In this document: positions 1 through 11,994 of the stretch, piece after piece
Numbering within the stretch: position 1 is the first letter of the stretch
How the letters are laid out: each line of letters begins with the position of its first letter
Assembly: GCA_964034945.1 (NCBI GenBank)
Contig: OZ035963.1
Span: forward strand, 1,054,001 to 1,118,000
Length of the DNA: 64,000 bases
From: Chrysopilus asiliformis
Lineage: Eukaryota > Arthropoda > Insecta > Diptera > Rhagionidae
Direction: 5' to 3'
Notes under the pieces: generated by a model
What the model was told of the DNA's origin: nothing
What the model saw: the letters and a program-made list of their open reading frames with translations, nothing else
Database searches by the model: none
Program-made: the position numbers and the translations under genes

Positions 1-354
1 AAAGAGGATTTTCATTTTATTTCTCAAATGCCATAGGAAATCTGCTATATGTAGCAGAAAGGAACTCTCATCTGTCCCTCATTTCGACATCCTTTCAAAT
101 ACACATTCTTGTGCCAAGCTATTTGAAGGTAGGAAATTGCCATTAAAGCAATTTTTTTCAAATCTGGTCTGATGGAAAACGATTTGACTTGTTAGATACA
201 CTTTTATTGAGAGGAGGGTTTTTGGTTCGTAAATTTAGATTTTTTTAAAAATATTTCTCTATGGAAACAGAAAATAAATTTTATATTTTTATCTAGAATA
301 AATAGTTTATTGGCGTTTAGATAGACATATTTTTTGATTCAATCTTATTTACAA
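1..354. other. AT-rich intergenic DNA, nothing recognised
   Basis: No open reading frame of note, no inverted ends and no tandem structure seen before the first Helitron-like copy. Confidence 0.5.
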
Positions 355-730
355 CTAGCTTGCATACCCGTCGTTGCCGGGTTAAGTTTTTTGTCTAAGT
401 TTTAGAATACGAAGAAAACCGGAAAGAACTTAAAAACTTTTTAATGGGTCTATGATGGGGCTGGACCCCCGACGAACATCTATGCCAAATTTCAGGCCAA
501 TCGGTTTAATAGTTTCCCCGCGAAAGAGTAACCTAGTGTAAAAACCAAGTTTCGAAATCACTTTACCCCCTCCCCTTACTCCCCCACCCCTCGTGCTACT
601 TTTCCGTATGCCTATGTTGGAACCAGAACTACCACAGACACTCATGCCAAATTTCAAGTCAATCAGTTAAGCCGTTTTTGCGTGAAAGAGGAACAGACAG
701 ACACCAACTCATTTTTATATATTAGTATGA
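355..730 (-). mobile_element. Helitron-like non-autonomous element, copy 1
   Basis: Read on the minus strand it starts with TC (TCATACTAATATATAAAAATG) after an A. It ends with CTAG before a T, with a short hairpin of ACCCG/CGGGT stems about 11 bases before that end. TC...hairpin...CTRR with insertion between A and T is the defining signature of Helitrons. There is no Rep/helicase ORF, so it is non-autonomous. It carries two internal units instead of the three seen in copies 2, 4 and 5; the unit nearest the 3' end is missing. Small ORFs across it read repeat DNA and are not genes. Confidence 0.8.
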
Positions 731-3700
731 TTTTTCTCATTGGAAAAATTTTAAAAATTTCTTTTAATGTAACACTATGTTTTGATCTGGAGCTTTTTAA
801 ATTCATAGAATAATCAAAATTGTATCAAGTTTATTGCTCTTCTCACGCTTTTAGTTCACAAAAATTTACATCAGTTAAAATAGTGGCAAAAGCCAAATAT
901 TTTATGAAAAAATAAAACTGTAATTTAAATATAAAATCAAAACTGCACCTCCGTTTCTTGAAAACACAAGAAAAAAACCTAAAAATATTCAGAAAAGGAG
1001 CGACACGAACAAAAAAGGCAACATAATTTCTTTTTTAATATCTCCCAAGCCACAATTTTTCATTAAAGTTTCAAGAAGACGAGAAATCGCTATATACTTT
1101 TGATGTTATGCGAACAAGAAAAGTCTTTGCGATTTTCTTACTTTCGACTTTTAAGAACTTTTCGGCTATGCTAGTAGCAGTTAAAAGAAAGGATATCAAC
1201 ATAATGCTTGCTCTTTTGAACTTAATTGAATTTCAACAGTCAGAAGAACAACTAACCAATGGTCAACGAAGAAATTTTCCCATTGTTGTGTCAGAGAGAT
1301 TGTGACCCGTGAAAAGACAAGAATAACAGGAAAAGGGCAAGAATTGGCTAAAGTAGGACAAGGAAAACATTGCGATTGGGTAATAAAAAAAAATCTTTTC
1401 GCAAAAAAGAAATGTTTATAATATTATTTCACATTTAATATCTTCCACTTCAATCCCCATGACCGGAAGGCAGGTGGCCACTTCCAATTTTCATCAACTT
1501 TCAATTCTAAATATGAAAAAAAACACAAAAATTCGGGTGTGGAATGAAAGATAATGTTATTCGTTGACAATATTCTTTACTACGGTTCTTTTATCCAGGA
1601 ACCCGCGAGGATCATGTCAACCAAAGAACGAACATTTCCCATGAAGAGGCGCATTAAGAAAAAAAAAACATTTGTGGTAAATCGCTAAGGGTTTTTGAGG
1701 TAGAACGGATTACCTTTAACATTATCCTGGCAAAGAGTTTTACCTAATTTTTCACTTGTCCATTTTGTAACTAAATACCCTCCAGAATGCCAGAATTCAG
1801 TTTGCCAAGAGGCCCATTTTAATAAATTGGCATGTGGTATTGGTGGACGAACCAAATATGCAAATGTAAAACGAATTTAGTGGTTCCATAAGGAATTGCG
1901 GGCGATTTTCGGACATTTAAAATGTTTTTAAAAGCCATCAAGGTTATGTGTTGAGTAAAAACATAAGAAAAACTACAATTATCGGGGGCAATTGTCAAAT
2001 AATCTATATTGAAAAATAATTCCTTTGTGCTGGAGAGGGGGAAAGTAGTGGTTCGTGGGATGTCGGTGTATCATATAAATCATATTCTAAACACATTATG
2101 TTTTTATAATTTTTTCGGTATGGCTAACCGTTTTCGAGCAAATGGCAAAACACTGTTTAATTTGTATGGGAGAGGAGGTCCGTTTTTTCCAGATTAAGAA
2201 TTTAGTTTTGCTATTTACCGGAAACGGCGCTGCGCAAAACATTCAATCATTTCGAGAAATATGGTTCCCACGAACGGACAGGCGGAAATAAAAATATTTT
2301 GTCATCTCAGTTCGATGCGTTACAAAGGATATACTAAATCTAATATACTACTAAATGATTTCATATAGAGTATCAAAATATTTAAAAGCTCTTGCCTGAC
2401 GAATAAAAATAAAAAGAAAGTATCATTTGTCGAGTTTTAAACCGTGAAAGATTTGTTATAAATGTTTAATCCTGCAAAGGTCATTGTTAAAGAAATCATC
2501 TCTAGCAGAATCCCTTGGCCATAGTCCATTTTATATTTTATGTGGACAGGATAAAAAAAGTTTGATCACTAGAGAGTTTGGAGGTTTCGCTTTGAATGAC
2601 TTTTAAAGACTTACTTGAAAAAATGTTTCAATCTGATTGAAATATAAATTAACTCCACGAACCCTTATCGATTTAATATAAGTACTTTGCTTGTGAGTTT
2701 TTCCCTTTTTTAGGATTGCTTTAGCTTTTTGTACTTAATTTTGAACTGCTGTATTTTTCCTTGGTATGTTGAAATACTAAAAGAACACACAACTGAAAGT
2801 TAAAACACAATTTCAGAATATAATGTATTTAAACAAAAATTGAGCATAAATTTTAATCTTAATTTTACCTTCCGGAAAAGGTTTTGTTATGACAAAAACC
2901 ATCTGTTTCATTTATTTCGATTCCGGTCAATCTAATGTTTTTTGCGGGCATGTCCTTTTTCATGAGAATACTTGAAACCACAAATGAGTGTAATTTTTGG
3001 GGATGTTTTAAGCTTATAATGAAAACAGGATATTATTTTTCGTTATTATTTACTAATACCGCATATTTTAGGGAAAATTAAATCGATTGATAAAGAATAC
3101 CAAGCTCTATAAATTATAAAAAACAGAGAAGTTTTATTTAAGTATAATTTAATACAAAAAAAAATCAAACACCACTTAAAATGATTTGACAAAAATCTAT
3201 CTACCCTAACTAACAATAAAAATTCTGATTGTATAATTTCTGTTCTGCTAACGAGTTAAAAGCAAACGATATTCCCAAGATGACTTATTTTTTGATGATG
3301 GCTAAAAATTCAGAAAAAATGGGCTATGATAGAATGAGAAAAACTTGCATTACTATTTATTTGCCAAGACATGAATATAAAAAAATAACGAATAAAAACT
3401 GATTGTATACGGAAAAAGATTAAAGTATTTTCTTCCTTTGGACTTTTATGCAAATCAATACAATTTGTAAAAACTGAATCTCTTCGGATGTCTTTTCATT
3501 CACTGTAAGTTATATAAAAGTATCTTGGTTGTCTTTATCTGAATTATGAATTTAAGTCATATTCCTACCATTTCGCTTCCGGCTCAACGATTTTTTTTTA
3601 TCTTTTACGTCTGCCAATTTTCCACCCTTTTAAGACTCTTATTTTCTTTGCAACTTACGCGGATTATTTGTTCTGCATTTTTTTGGTTTACTTAAGAATT

Positions 3701-3815
3701 CCCTTGGACGACATAAATCGTACATCAAGCGGTCGAAATTTGTAACAAGCCATTTAATTTAAAATGACAAATAATGTCAGAATATTATTTTTTACAGAAA
3801 ATGAAACTTGAATAA
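731..3815. other. Gene-free AT-rich interval
   Basis: Only short ORFs (up to about 65 codons) without domain character. No tRNA-like boxes, long inverted repeats or tandem arrays seen. Confidence 0.5.
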
Positions 3816-3842
3816 TCATACTAATATATAAAAATGAGTTGG

Positions 3843-3877
<35 letters not shown>

Positions 3878-4304
3878 TCTTCTTTCACGCAAAAACGGCT
3901 GAACCGATTGACTTGAAATTTGGCATGAGTGTGTGTCGTAGTTCTGGTTCCAACATAGGCATACGGAAAAGTAGCGCGAGGGGTGGGGGGAGTGGGTAAA
4001 GTGATTTCGAAACTTAGTTTTTGCGCTATGTTACCCTTTCGCGGGGAAACTACTAAACCGATTGGCCTGAAATTTGGCATAGATGTTCGTCGGGGGTCCA
4101 GCCCCAACATAGACCCATTAAAAAGTAGCCCGAGAGGTGGGGGAGTAAGGGGAGGGGGTAAAGTGATCTCGAAACTTAGTTCTTCCTCTATGTTACCCTT
4201 TCGCGGGGAAACTACCGAGCCGATTGGTCTAAAGTTTAGCTCCAACATAGACCATAAAAAAAATTGAAAAAACTTAACCCGGCAATGACGGGTATGCAAG
4301 CTAG
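3816..4304 (+). mobile_element. Helitron-like non-autonomous element, copy 2
   Basis: Full-length plus-strand copy: 5' TC at 3816-3817 after an A, then a TCTG microsatellite at 3844-3876, then three related internal units with repeated phrases such as AACATAGRC, AAAGTGAT and TTTCGCGGGGAAACTAC. The 3' hairpin is CCCG/CGGG around 4278-4292 and the element ends in CTAG at 4301-4304, followed by T. The 200-codon minus ORF and 94-codon plus ORF here are readings of the repeat. Confidence 0.85.
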
Positions 4305-5387
4305 TTATATTTAGAAATTCTTTGATGTTCAGATGTTGGTACTTTTTAAAAATCATTAAATTATGACTCTAAAGAAACCTAAAACTTAGACCCGCTGTTG
4401 CCGAAAAAACAACAGATGACGAAAGTGAAAATTTGTGACTTTTTAGATTTCTTTGCAAATCTACACAATGATAGCTTTCGAATTAAAAAAAATTATTATT
4501 TCTGTTCGACAGAAATCTGTTCGACAGAATTCAAGATGTATGGAAATCCTTTGTTTATATATAGGTGAATAGTTTTAATGTCCGATTTTTAAAATAGGAA
4601 AGTACTTTTGTTGTAAAAAAGACAAACAAAATCATTTGTTAGGTAGAATATTTTCCTACCGAATTGACATTTTTGCCTGTTATTGGGATTTGATGTATGG
4701 AAAAATATGTGGGAGAAGGCTTTTCAATATTCCTTTTAATCAATTATTCGATAATGTTTTCCAATGAGTCCAACCTATGTCCAAAATACATTTTTTTATT
4801 ACAAAGACTGTTTGGAAATGCTTAGGGGTGGAGTTACTAAAGAAGTCATTTGTATCGTTAATTTAAAAATATATTTTTTTATATTTCTTTACGAAAACAT
4901 TGTATTAACATTAACAGAATAAGTGATGTTATTAATATTGCGCGATTTCGACAATTTATCAATTTCTCACTATTGATTTCCTGTATTCCTTTGTGTCACG
5001 AATTTATTTTTATCACAAATAAGATTTCTTCATCGAAATATATTGCAGAATTTCAATCCGCATGCGAATATTTTGTCGCTTGAGTGAGACAAGTCACGCA
5101 AAAATATCAAATTTATTAATGAAATTACTCCGTTAAAAATACACTTTTGGGTGACGTAAATGGCTTATATGCCGAGCGAAAATTGTTTTGTTATTGAATA
5201 ACATGCGGATATAAATGTTGTTATTAATCTTGTCGAGGGAAATGTTTTAATCGCCGTCATTAGACACCATCATTTAATTGATTATTGCTAGTCAATGAAC
5301 CACTACTGGGTTATGATGGTCACATTATACTTGTGTTTATGGTATTTTGTGTATTGCTTGTCAAATTAAAGAAATGCATGACATAAT
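4305..5387. other. Gene-free interval with a small tandem duplication
   Basis: AT-rich. A 15-base duplication (TCTGTTCGACAGAAA type) lies at about 4501-4530. Bases 4378-4560 look like a diverged relative of 39140-39345. Direct repeat GACATAAT at 5380-5387 is the left flank of the next element. Confidence 0.45.
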
Positions 5388-6172
5388 CAGGGATGCAAAA
5401 CAAAAAAAAAAATCGAAATCAATATTTCGGTTCGTTACGTTATTTTGATTTGCACCGAAAAAAAATTTCATTTCGTTACGTTCTAACCTTTTTATTTCGA
5501 TACATTTAACATTTAAAAAAAAAATACACAAGTTAGTATTACGTATACACACATTTCCCGTTTTTTTCACGGGTTTTTGTATGGTTTCTGTGGTCAAAAC
5601 GATAATTATAAAAGATGAGATCTCCAAAACAGTTCCTCATAAAGTTTAAAAGTTCGATAAAAACATTTACTCTATAGTATGATATAGAACAGGTAATTCG
5701 TATTTGACTTCTATAGAACAATTTAAACTCTCCTCCCTGTCCTTCTCTCCACCGCATCTTCGCGATCAACAAAGGGTTAGTCTTGTGATGATTTGACTCT
5801 CCTCCGCATCCTTCGCGGCCAACAAAGGGTTAGTCTTGTGATGATTCGACATTGAATTCTCGGAAACCGAAACTTAATGCTTCCTATCAACAATTTTTCC
5901 AAAATCCCTATTGTTTCAATTAAAAATTAATTCCCTTTGTATTCAATAGTTCACCCAGAGCAATCCGAATTAAATAGTTATTTTTTCTCTGCTTGTATCT
6001 TAGATACGTTCAGGACCCGTTGAGCTAGCTACATTTTTAAATCGGTTTTTATTACGTTTTGCGTTATTCTCATGAAATTGAATTTATATAACATTATAAC
6101 GTAATTTTAAACCTACAAAATCATTACGTGTTTTGTTATTCTGTTACGTTACAATAATGTTTTGCATCCTTG
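5388..6172. mobile_element. hAT-like non-autonomous transposon
   Basis: Terminal inverted repeats CAGGGATGCAAAAC (left) and, reading inward from the right, CAAGGATGCAAAAC. Eight-base flanks GACATAAT (5380-5387) and GAAGTAAT (6173-6180) match at 6 of 8 positions, as expected for an old 8-bp hAT target duplication. Subterminal segments rich in GTTACGTT recur in opposite orientations near both ends. No transposase ORF. An internal direct duplication of about 46 bases with a 53-base period lies at 5752-5850. Confidence 0.65.
5752..5850. repeat. 53-bp-period tandem duplication inside the hAT-like element
   Basis: The phrase CAACAAAGGGTTAGTCTTGT occurs twice, 53 bases apart, with matching CCGCATC...TTCGCG sequence before each copy. 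Confidence 0.75.
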
Positions 6173-7227
6173 GAAGTAATAAACAAACATGATGTTACCA
6201 AAAAATCCTCTACTACAGTTTACTTGATATTTCGCCGTTTCGTCAAGATAAAAGTTGGTACTATGATATTTCCTTTTAGTTTGTAGTTAGTCAAGCGATT
6301 AATGCACTGAAAAAATAACTGACCAGCAGATAGATCGACTAACTCAAATTCTACATCTCAAATAGAACTTGTAGGTTGACCAGCTTAAGACCAAATCTTT
6401 ACTATCATCATTTTACCTTATAAGTTGTCTTTGTGCAGGAATTGAAATAGATTTTATAACAATATAAGAACATATTCTAATATGCCCTATGTTCAGATAA
6501 GGTAAACAAAGTTACACTTTGTACATATAAGATTGTTAAATTTATTAGATACATTTAGATAGTATCCATATGGTATATCCTAAGTAGTTTGGTTATGCAC
6601 ATAACTTTGTGAGGAGTATTAACAGGAGTATAGTGCCAAGTGGCCAGTGCCAGTTCACATGTGAGTAGCAAAGTTAAGTGCTGGGTCAGTTGAGAGAGTG
6701 CACTGATACGAAAAGGATTCCGTAAATTGCAAACCATCGCCTGTATAGCTAGCCGTTAAGAAATGTTCTAGTGGGAGGCCTAATGGGGTACTTTTAATGA
6801 AAATGCTATCAAAGTCGACAAACACTACTACATGATATTCTAGAATGCAGTTAGAAGGAAATATTTATAAGATTGCTTTGTGCCGCTCTACAAACTTTTG
6901 TATTTAAATACGGTGTAATCGCATTTAATTCCCTACGATGCGATGGGGAAATGAAGAGTGCAAGGGAAATCAACGATCCCACAGAGATGCCACAAGCTGT
7001 AAAATTCACAAAAGGCTACCAGTAGATTGTTTCCTTTTGAAAAAGGATTTTGAATTTGACCCTTTGGTGTTAAGCGTATAGACAATGATCTCATTATATT
7101 GAGACCAATTTATGTGGTCATACATAGTAATATGTTTCCAATTCATTTGTGGTAATTTGCCTGGGATATAAATGTCACGTAGGCATATAAATAGTTAAAT
7201 TTATTTAATGGTATCGATCTAATGCAA
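6173..7227. other. Gene-free AT-rich interval
   Basis: No coding, RNA or repeat structure that I can support. Confidence 0.45.
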
Positions 7228-7542
7228 CACTCTAAATGGTTTGTGTGAATTCACACTAAATTTTGTTGCAAAAAACTCATTTTTTGTAGTATTTTCACAC
7301 TTCTGATGTGTGATTTCCAACATTCGCGTGAAATCTCTATTTTTGAGTGATTTCACTACAAAATTTGTGTGATTTCCAACAAAAAAATATGGAATTTGTG
7401 TGATTTCACACAATGGAAGTGAAATACGTCACAGCAGATAGTAAAATCCAACAGCAGTGTGATTTCACTACAAATTCTGAGTGAAAACCGTCGTCTTTAA
7501 TAGTAAAAAACCAGCTTTTGATCATTCTTAATTGACAGTTTT

Positions 7543-7740
7543 GAAGGGTAAGACCCCAATAGACTTAAATTTTGCACATAGACTTAACTCCGGTGACAAT
7601 ACAATATTTTTATGACTTCGCCCTTGTAAGGATAGCGGAAGCGGAAGGTCCTTCAAGGATAAGGTGATTGACATCAACCTTTTCCTCAAGTTTTTCGGAC
7701 AAAAACTCATTTAAGGGTTTTCGGGATCGCTGAATCATGT
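7543..7740 (-). repeat. Fragment of the 123-bp composite repeat family inside X copy 1
   Basis: Read on the minus strand it contains the GGATAA, AGGACCTTCCGCTTCC and GCAAAATTTAAGTC phrases that mark the tail of the composite repeat at 19086-19998. Copy 2 of X lacks it, so it was lost or gained in one copy. Confidence 0.6.
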
Positions 7741-7863
7741 TCTGGAGCCAAAAAGTTCGTCAGGACATATCAAAAACAAGGATATATATTCGAAAACTAA
7801 AAAGTAAATACATAAAAAAAGTTAAAAAAATTTTTTTTAAAGAAAAGTACTAGGGAAAAAATA

Positions 7864-7934
7864 ATCAGAAATAAAAGCGAAATAAATATTTAATTTATTT
7901 TATTTTTATGCTTTTATCTCGCTTTTATTTCTGA
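7864..7934. repeat. Short palindrome in X copy 1
   Basis: TCAGAAATAAAAGCGA at 7864-7879 is the inverse of TCGCTTTTATTTCTGA at 7919-7934. The same hairpin core appears in X copy 2 and, longer, at 18777-19044. Confidence 0.75.
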
Positions 7935-8018
7935 TACACGGTGCTCAAAATATTTTTTTTTCTTTTCAGTACATTTTTTTAATAAAAGCTTTTTATAGAT
8001 TTTAATAAAAGCTTTTTA

Positions 8019-8135
8019 GTGAAATCGCACACATTTTGTGTGAAATCGCACACATTTTGTGTGAAATCTCACACATTTTGTGTGAAATCGCACACAGTTA
8101 ATGTGAAATCGCACACATTTTGTGTGAATTCACTA
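8019..8135 (+). repeat. 21-bp tandem repeats (GTGTGAAATCGCACACATTTT)
   Basis: Five near-identical 21-base units, each nearly self-complementary (TGTGAAATC...). Because 21 is a multiple of three, they create an in-frame 76-codon ORF of repeating seven residues. That ORF is not considered a gene. Confidence 0.85.
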
Positions 8136-8305
8136 TTCTTTTGTTGTGAAATCACTTCATATTTTGTTGGAATTCACGCTGATTTTTGTGTGAATTCACG
8201 CTCTATTTTCCAATCACACTTAAGTGTGAAATCACTACATTTAATGTAGGAAACCCAGATTCCTACATTAAATGTAGTGAAATCCAACAGAAATCAATTA
8301 GAGTG

Positions 8306-10266
8306 AATATCTTCATGGGTATCGTATGATACCTACCTAAAAGAAATACATGAAAACGTTATACCAAAACATATTCGTAAGTAAAAAAGATAAAAATCAA
8401 TTTCAAATCTATATAATGTAACATTGAGTAATAAAAAGGCTTCAAACGAAATCTAAGAAGCAAAGTTGTATTCCATGAGGCAACTTTTTAAAAACTCAAA
8501 TCTTCTTAATCCTTTTTTGGGAGTTTAACTCGCAGCAATTTCTTGAGGCATCTCAATTTTTGCTACGGTCCAAATTACAGACGCTTCAACCAGTCTTAAT
8601 ATCATTTACCACTGAAAGGTTTAATATAAGCGAATCAAGTTGAAAAAAACACCATCTTTTCATAAAAAAAATTGCTTTACTAAAGTTGAATTTTTTTGTG
8701 AGTTTCGCATAAATTATATTGTCCCAGTGGGATGAAAACAAGAAGAAAGAAGGAAGCTTCCCGATCCTGAATAATAGGAAAAAAAAAATACCACACTTAG
8801 TACTATTAACTCAGTCAACACTTGGCTGCGAGAGACTATTGAAATAAAACTGACGGCTGTCCCAAACGGACATACTTACATATAAAATATCTTGAAAACG
8901 AAAACAAAGTAGAAAACTCATTTTAAAACAGTAGCAACAGTGGAAACTGCTACCATGGTTGGAGGATGTTTTCTGTACCCTTTCGAGTAAAACAACGCGA
9001 ATAAATCCTTTTCATTTGCACACCTTTCCAATTGAGCATCCCTTGGTCATGGGTGGGGATGGGGCAAGAAAGCTAAGTGGGTGGTTGGCAGCAATATAAC
9101 CATCCACCGGTTAAGAGCATATGCCTTGGCCTTAGTTTCCTGGCTCTTGTTTTTTTTTTTATATTTTACTCCACCAGTCCTTATGCTAATTCTAATTAAA
9201 TACATTACTTTAGTGTGGAAAAGGAAAAATAAATTGGGGTTCTCTGTGCCCCTCCTTTGAGTTAATTTAATTCATTTGCGTGGGGTGAATACTTTGAATA
9301 GAGTCGGTTATGGGTGTTATGTGATAATTAAGAGAGTTAAGAAAACTTTAGCTTTTTGCCACATTTTTCGGAAACAGTTTCTGCCTTGAAATGAGCTATT
9401 TCACCCACTGGGAATTCACTGTTGAAGCGTCTTACCAAGTTAATTGTTAAGATTTGTAAAAATAGATAGAAAACGAGTTATGTTGTCTTCTTTTTTTGTT
9501 TGGATATTTTGTTTGTTGATCATAAAGTTTATTTGTTGGTTAAAAAAAAAACTTTTTGATATAGCTAACATGAGTTTTCTTTAGTCTGAAAACTCAAGAA
9601 ATTATATGTTTTCAGTCTTTGTCTGATGCAGTGTTATTTACATGAAGAAAAGCCCTTTATTTTGTTATTTTGCTAGTCTCAACCGATTGGAATATGAGTC
9701 GCAATCCTTAAAGGGCTCACACACGCTCCGACTTGTTGTACAACTTAGTTGATTTGTTTTGTATAACAAGTTGTACTGTGTGTGGATAAGTTGTACAAAC
9801 GATTTCCATGTTGGTACAACAGTCGGCATTAAATCAAAATGTTTAGATTTTTTGGGGGTGAAGCTAAATGTTTGCCAAACATTTTGTACTGTCTGTAGCG
9901 TTGTTTGTCAAATATTGAATATTTGACATTTAGAGAGCTTTTCCACGAACAACAATTGAGATTTTACCAACCGTTGTGATGTCTATTCAATATATATGAG
10001 TGTACGAAGGTAATGTGAAACGTTTAAAGCCTGGCAAGGCAACCACGCATCATTTGAGGAAAGGTTTTCATCTTCCCTCGGATTTCATATCCTCAGAAAA
10101 GCTCATCCAAAATTTCAGTTCAATCAGTAGAGGGCTTTGGAATTCATGTTATTGATAGTAATGTGACGAGTTTTTAATTTGTTTTTATTTTCTTCGATTT
10201 TCAACATATTACCCTCCAAAGAGAAAAAAATGTTGAAGGAAGATAAAACAGTTATCAGAAAGGATG
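8306..10266. other. Spacer between the two inverted X copies
   Basis: Gene-free. Around 9711-9830 several TTGTACAA-centred palindromic phrases cluster after GGGCTCACACACGCTCC, which could be one end of a lost transposon. I found no matching second end. Confidence 0.4.
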
Positions 10267-10454
10267 CACTCTAATTGATTTCTGTTGGATTTCACTACAT
10301 TTAATGTAGGAATCTGGGTTTCCTACATTAAATGTAGTGATTTCACACTTAAGTGCGGTTGGAAAATAGAGCGTGAATTCACACAAAAATCAGCGTGAAT
10401 TCCAACAAAATATGAAGTGATTTCACACAAAAAATCAACAAAAGAATAGTGAAT

Positions 10455-10566
10455 TCACACAAAATGTGTGCGATTTCACATTAAATGTGTGCGATTTCAC
10501 ACAAAATGTGTGCGATTTCACACAAAATGTGTGCGATTTCACACAAAATGTGTGCGATTTCACTAA
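10455..10566 (-). repeat. 21-bp tandem repeats in X copy 2
   Basis: Inverse of the 8019-8135 array: about five units of AAAATGTGTGCGATTTCACAC. Confidence 0.8.
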
Positions 10567-11027
10567 AAAGCTTTTATTAAAATCTATAAAAAGCTTTTAT
10601 TAAAAAAATGTACTGAAAAGAAAAAAAAATATTTTGAGCACCGTGTATCAGAAATAAAAGCGAGATAAAAGCATAAAAATAAAATAAAATAAATACATAT
10701 TTATTTCGCTTTTATTTCTGATTATTTTTTCCTTAGTACAGTGGTGGCTCGATAATTCGGACACTTGGTAATTCGGACACCTCAGTAATCCGGACAGAAA
10801 GTTTTTAATATTAAAGACTCTGTAATTCGGACATAAGACAAAAAGTCTGACTCAGTAATCCGGACACTAGATAAAAAATCGTGTTTGAACCTGTTCAACA
10901 AAGGCTTCTCGCGATTAACGGTATAATACGAATACAAATACAATTAATAAAATTAAACGCAACTTCCTAACAATAAAAGAAAAACTTGAAATTTTAAATA
11001 AATTAAAGAAAGGCAATAGCATTAGAG

Positions 11028-11434
11028 GTCCGTCCGTCCGTCTGTGGCGCGGATTGCGGGCGCACGGATTGAGCTAGAGACTTGAAATTTTACGCAGATT
11101 CGTTTCTCGTAAAATGCGAGGCTAAGTTTGTTAATGGGCAAAAATGGACCATTAGGGGGGGGGGGGGGGGGGTACCCCTCATACGAACGAAAACCTTTTT
11201 TGCGAATATCTAAAAAACAATGCATCTTATCAAAAAAGTCCAAGAACAAAAGTTATTTAGGATATGATTCTACATAAAACTCCCATACATCAAAATCCAG
11301 TTAGAATAAATTTTAAAAAATCTTATTGGAAAATTTGACTTCAAAGTGGAATTTTGATACAACTGTTCGCCGTTAAATCACCATACGGGTTGTCAATAAT
11401 TGCCAGATTTGCAATTATAGCTTTTGTTATGTTT
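11028..11434 (+). mobile_element. DINE-like rolling-circle fragment, copy 1 (5' end missing)
   Basis: Matches the central and 3' part of the copies at 31816, 35963 and 40757: GGCGCGGATTGCGGGCGCAC, GACTTGAAATTTT, TTTAGGATATGATTCTACAT, then CACCATACGGGT and the TTGCCAGAT hairpin region, ending GCTTTTGTTATGTTT. The 5' TATACCCG end is absent. It lies wholly inside the pogo/Tigger-like element. Confidence 0.75.
11155..11172 (+). repeat. Run of 18 G
   Basis: Uninterrupted G tract followed by TACCCC, within the DINE-like fragment. The copy at 40757-41360 has only a six-base G run followed by TACCCCCC at the matching place. Confidence 0.95.
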
Positions 11435-11994
11435 AGATCAAAAATTAAAATGGAAATATATAGGTTTTAGTAGTTCGGACAAATCGATAATTCGGACAAC
11501 GTCCGGTTTGCAATTGTCCGAATTATCGAGCCACCACTGTACTTCAAAATATTCTTTTCATTTTTATGAATATATAAATGTTTATTATAATTAATCAAGA
11601 ATTTAAAATTCTTGGTACAAAATTCACACTTAAACATTTTTAAAAACACTTCTTACTGTTTTTTAAATTCTAACAGGTCAAAACTGTCAATTAAGAATGA
11701 TCAAAAGCTGGTTTTTTACTATTAAAGACGACGGTTTTCACTCAGAATTTGTAGTGAAATCACACTGCTGTTGGATTTTACTATCTGCTGTGACGTATTT
11801 CACTTCCATTGTGTGAAATCACACAAATTCCATATTCTCTTGTTGGAAATCACACAAAATTTGTAGTGAAATCAATCAAAAATAGAGATTTCACGCGAAT
11901 GTTGGAAATCACACATCAGAAGTGTGAAAATACTACAAAAAATGAGTTTTTTGCAACAAAATTTAGTGTGAATTCACACAAACCATTTAGAGTG

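Larger units (their letters stand above)
7228..8305 (+). mobile_element. Composite inverted-end element X, copy 1
   Basis: Ends are inverted: CACTCTAAATGG at the left, and CACTCTAATTGA when the right end is read inward. Both ends carry dense variants of GTGTGAAATCNCACAC and GTGTGAATTCACAC. Between them lies a reversed fragment of the 123-bp repeat family (about 7543-7740) and a small palindrome centred near 7899. No transposase ORF and no clear target-site duplication. A second copy lies inverted at 10267-11994. Confidence 0.7.
10739..11539 (+). mobile_element. Pogo/Tigger-like non-autonomous DNA transposon
   Basis: Perfect terminal inverted repeats of 25 bases beginning CAGTGGTGGCTCGATAATTC. 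The insertion is flanked by TA on both sides (10737-10738 and 11540-11541), the Tc1/mariner/pogo target. Subterminal TAATTCGGACA and TAATCCGGACA phrases repeat about five times on the left and about three times on the right. There is no transposase; the middle is filled by a DINE-like fragment (11028-11434). It sits in X copy 2, and copy 1 of X shows the uninterrupted site. Confidence 0.85.
10267..11994 (-). mobile_element. Composite inverted-end element X, copy 2
   Basis: Opposite orientation to copy 1: CACTCTAATTGA at 10267 and, at the right, a TTAGAGTG end at 11994. It has the same hairpin core near 10640-10740 and the same ordered GTGTGAAATC end clusters. It is interrupted at 10739-11539 by a pogo/Tigger-like element. 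Its inner segment at 11542-11690 differs from copy 1, which there has a 123-bp family fragment. Confidence 0.7.

Noticed and set aside
3754..4356. 200-codon minus ORF and 94-codon plus ORF
   Set aside because: They lie on a Helitron-like repeat; the same peptides recur at 17822, 39831 and 42531 wherever the repeat occurs. Non-coding repeat translation.
8019..8249. ORF of repeating seven-residue units (SHTFCVK), and a CRISPR-like look
   Set aside because: A 21-bp tandem repeat read in frame. Units are contiguous without spacers and the genome is eukaryotic, so neither a gene nor a CRISPR array.
9711..9830. Cluster of TTGTACAA palindromes as a hAT-type element
   Set aside because: Only one candidate end (GGGCTCACACACGCTCC) is visible; no matching inverted end or target duplication nearby.
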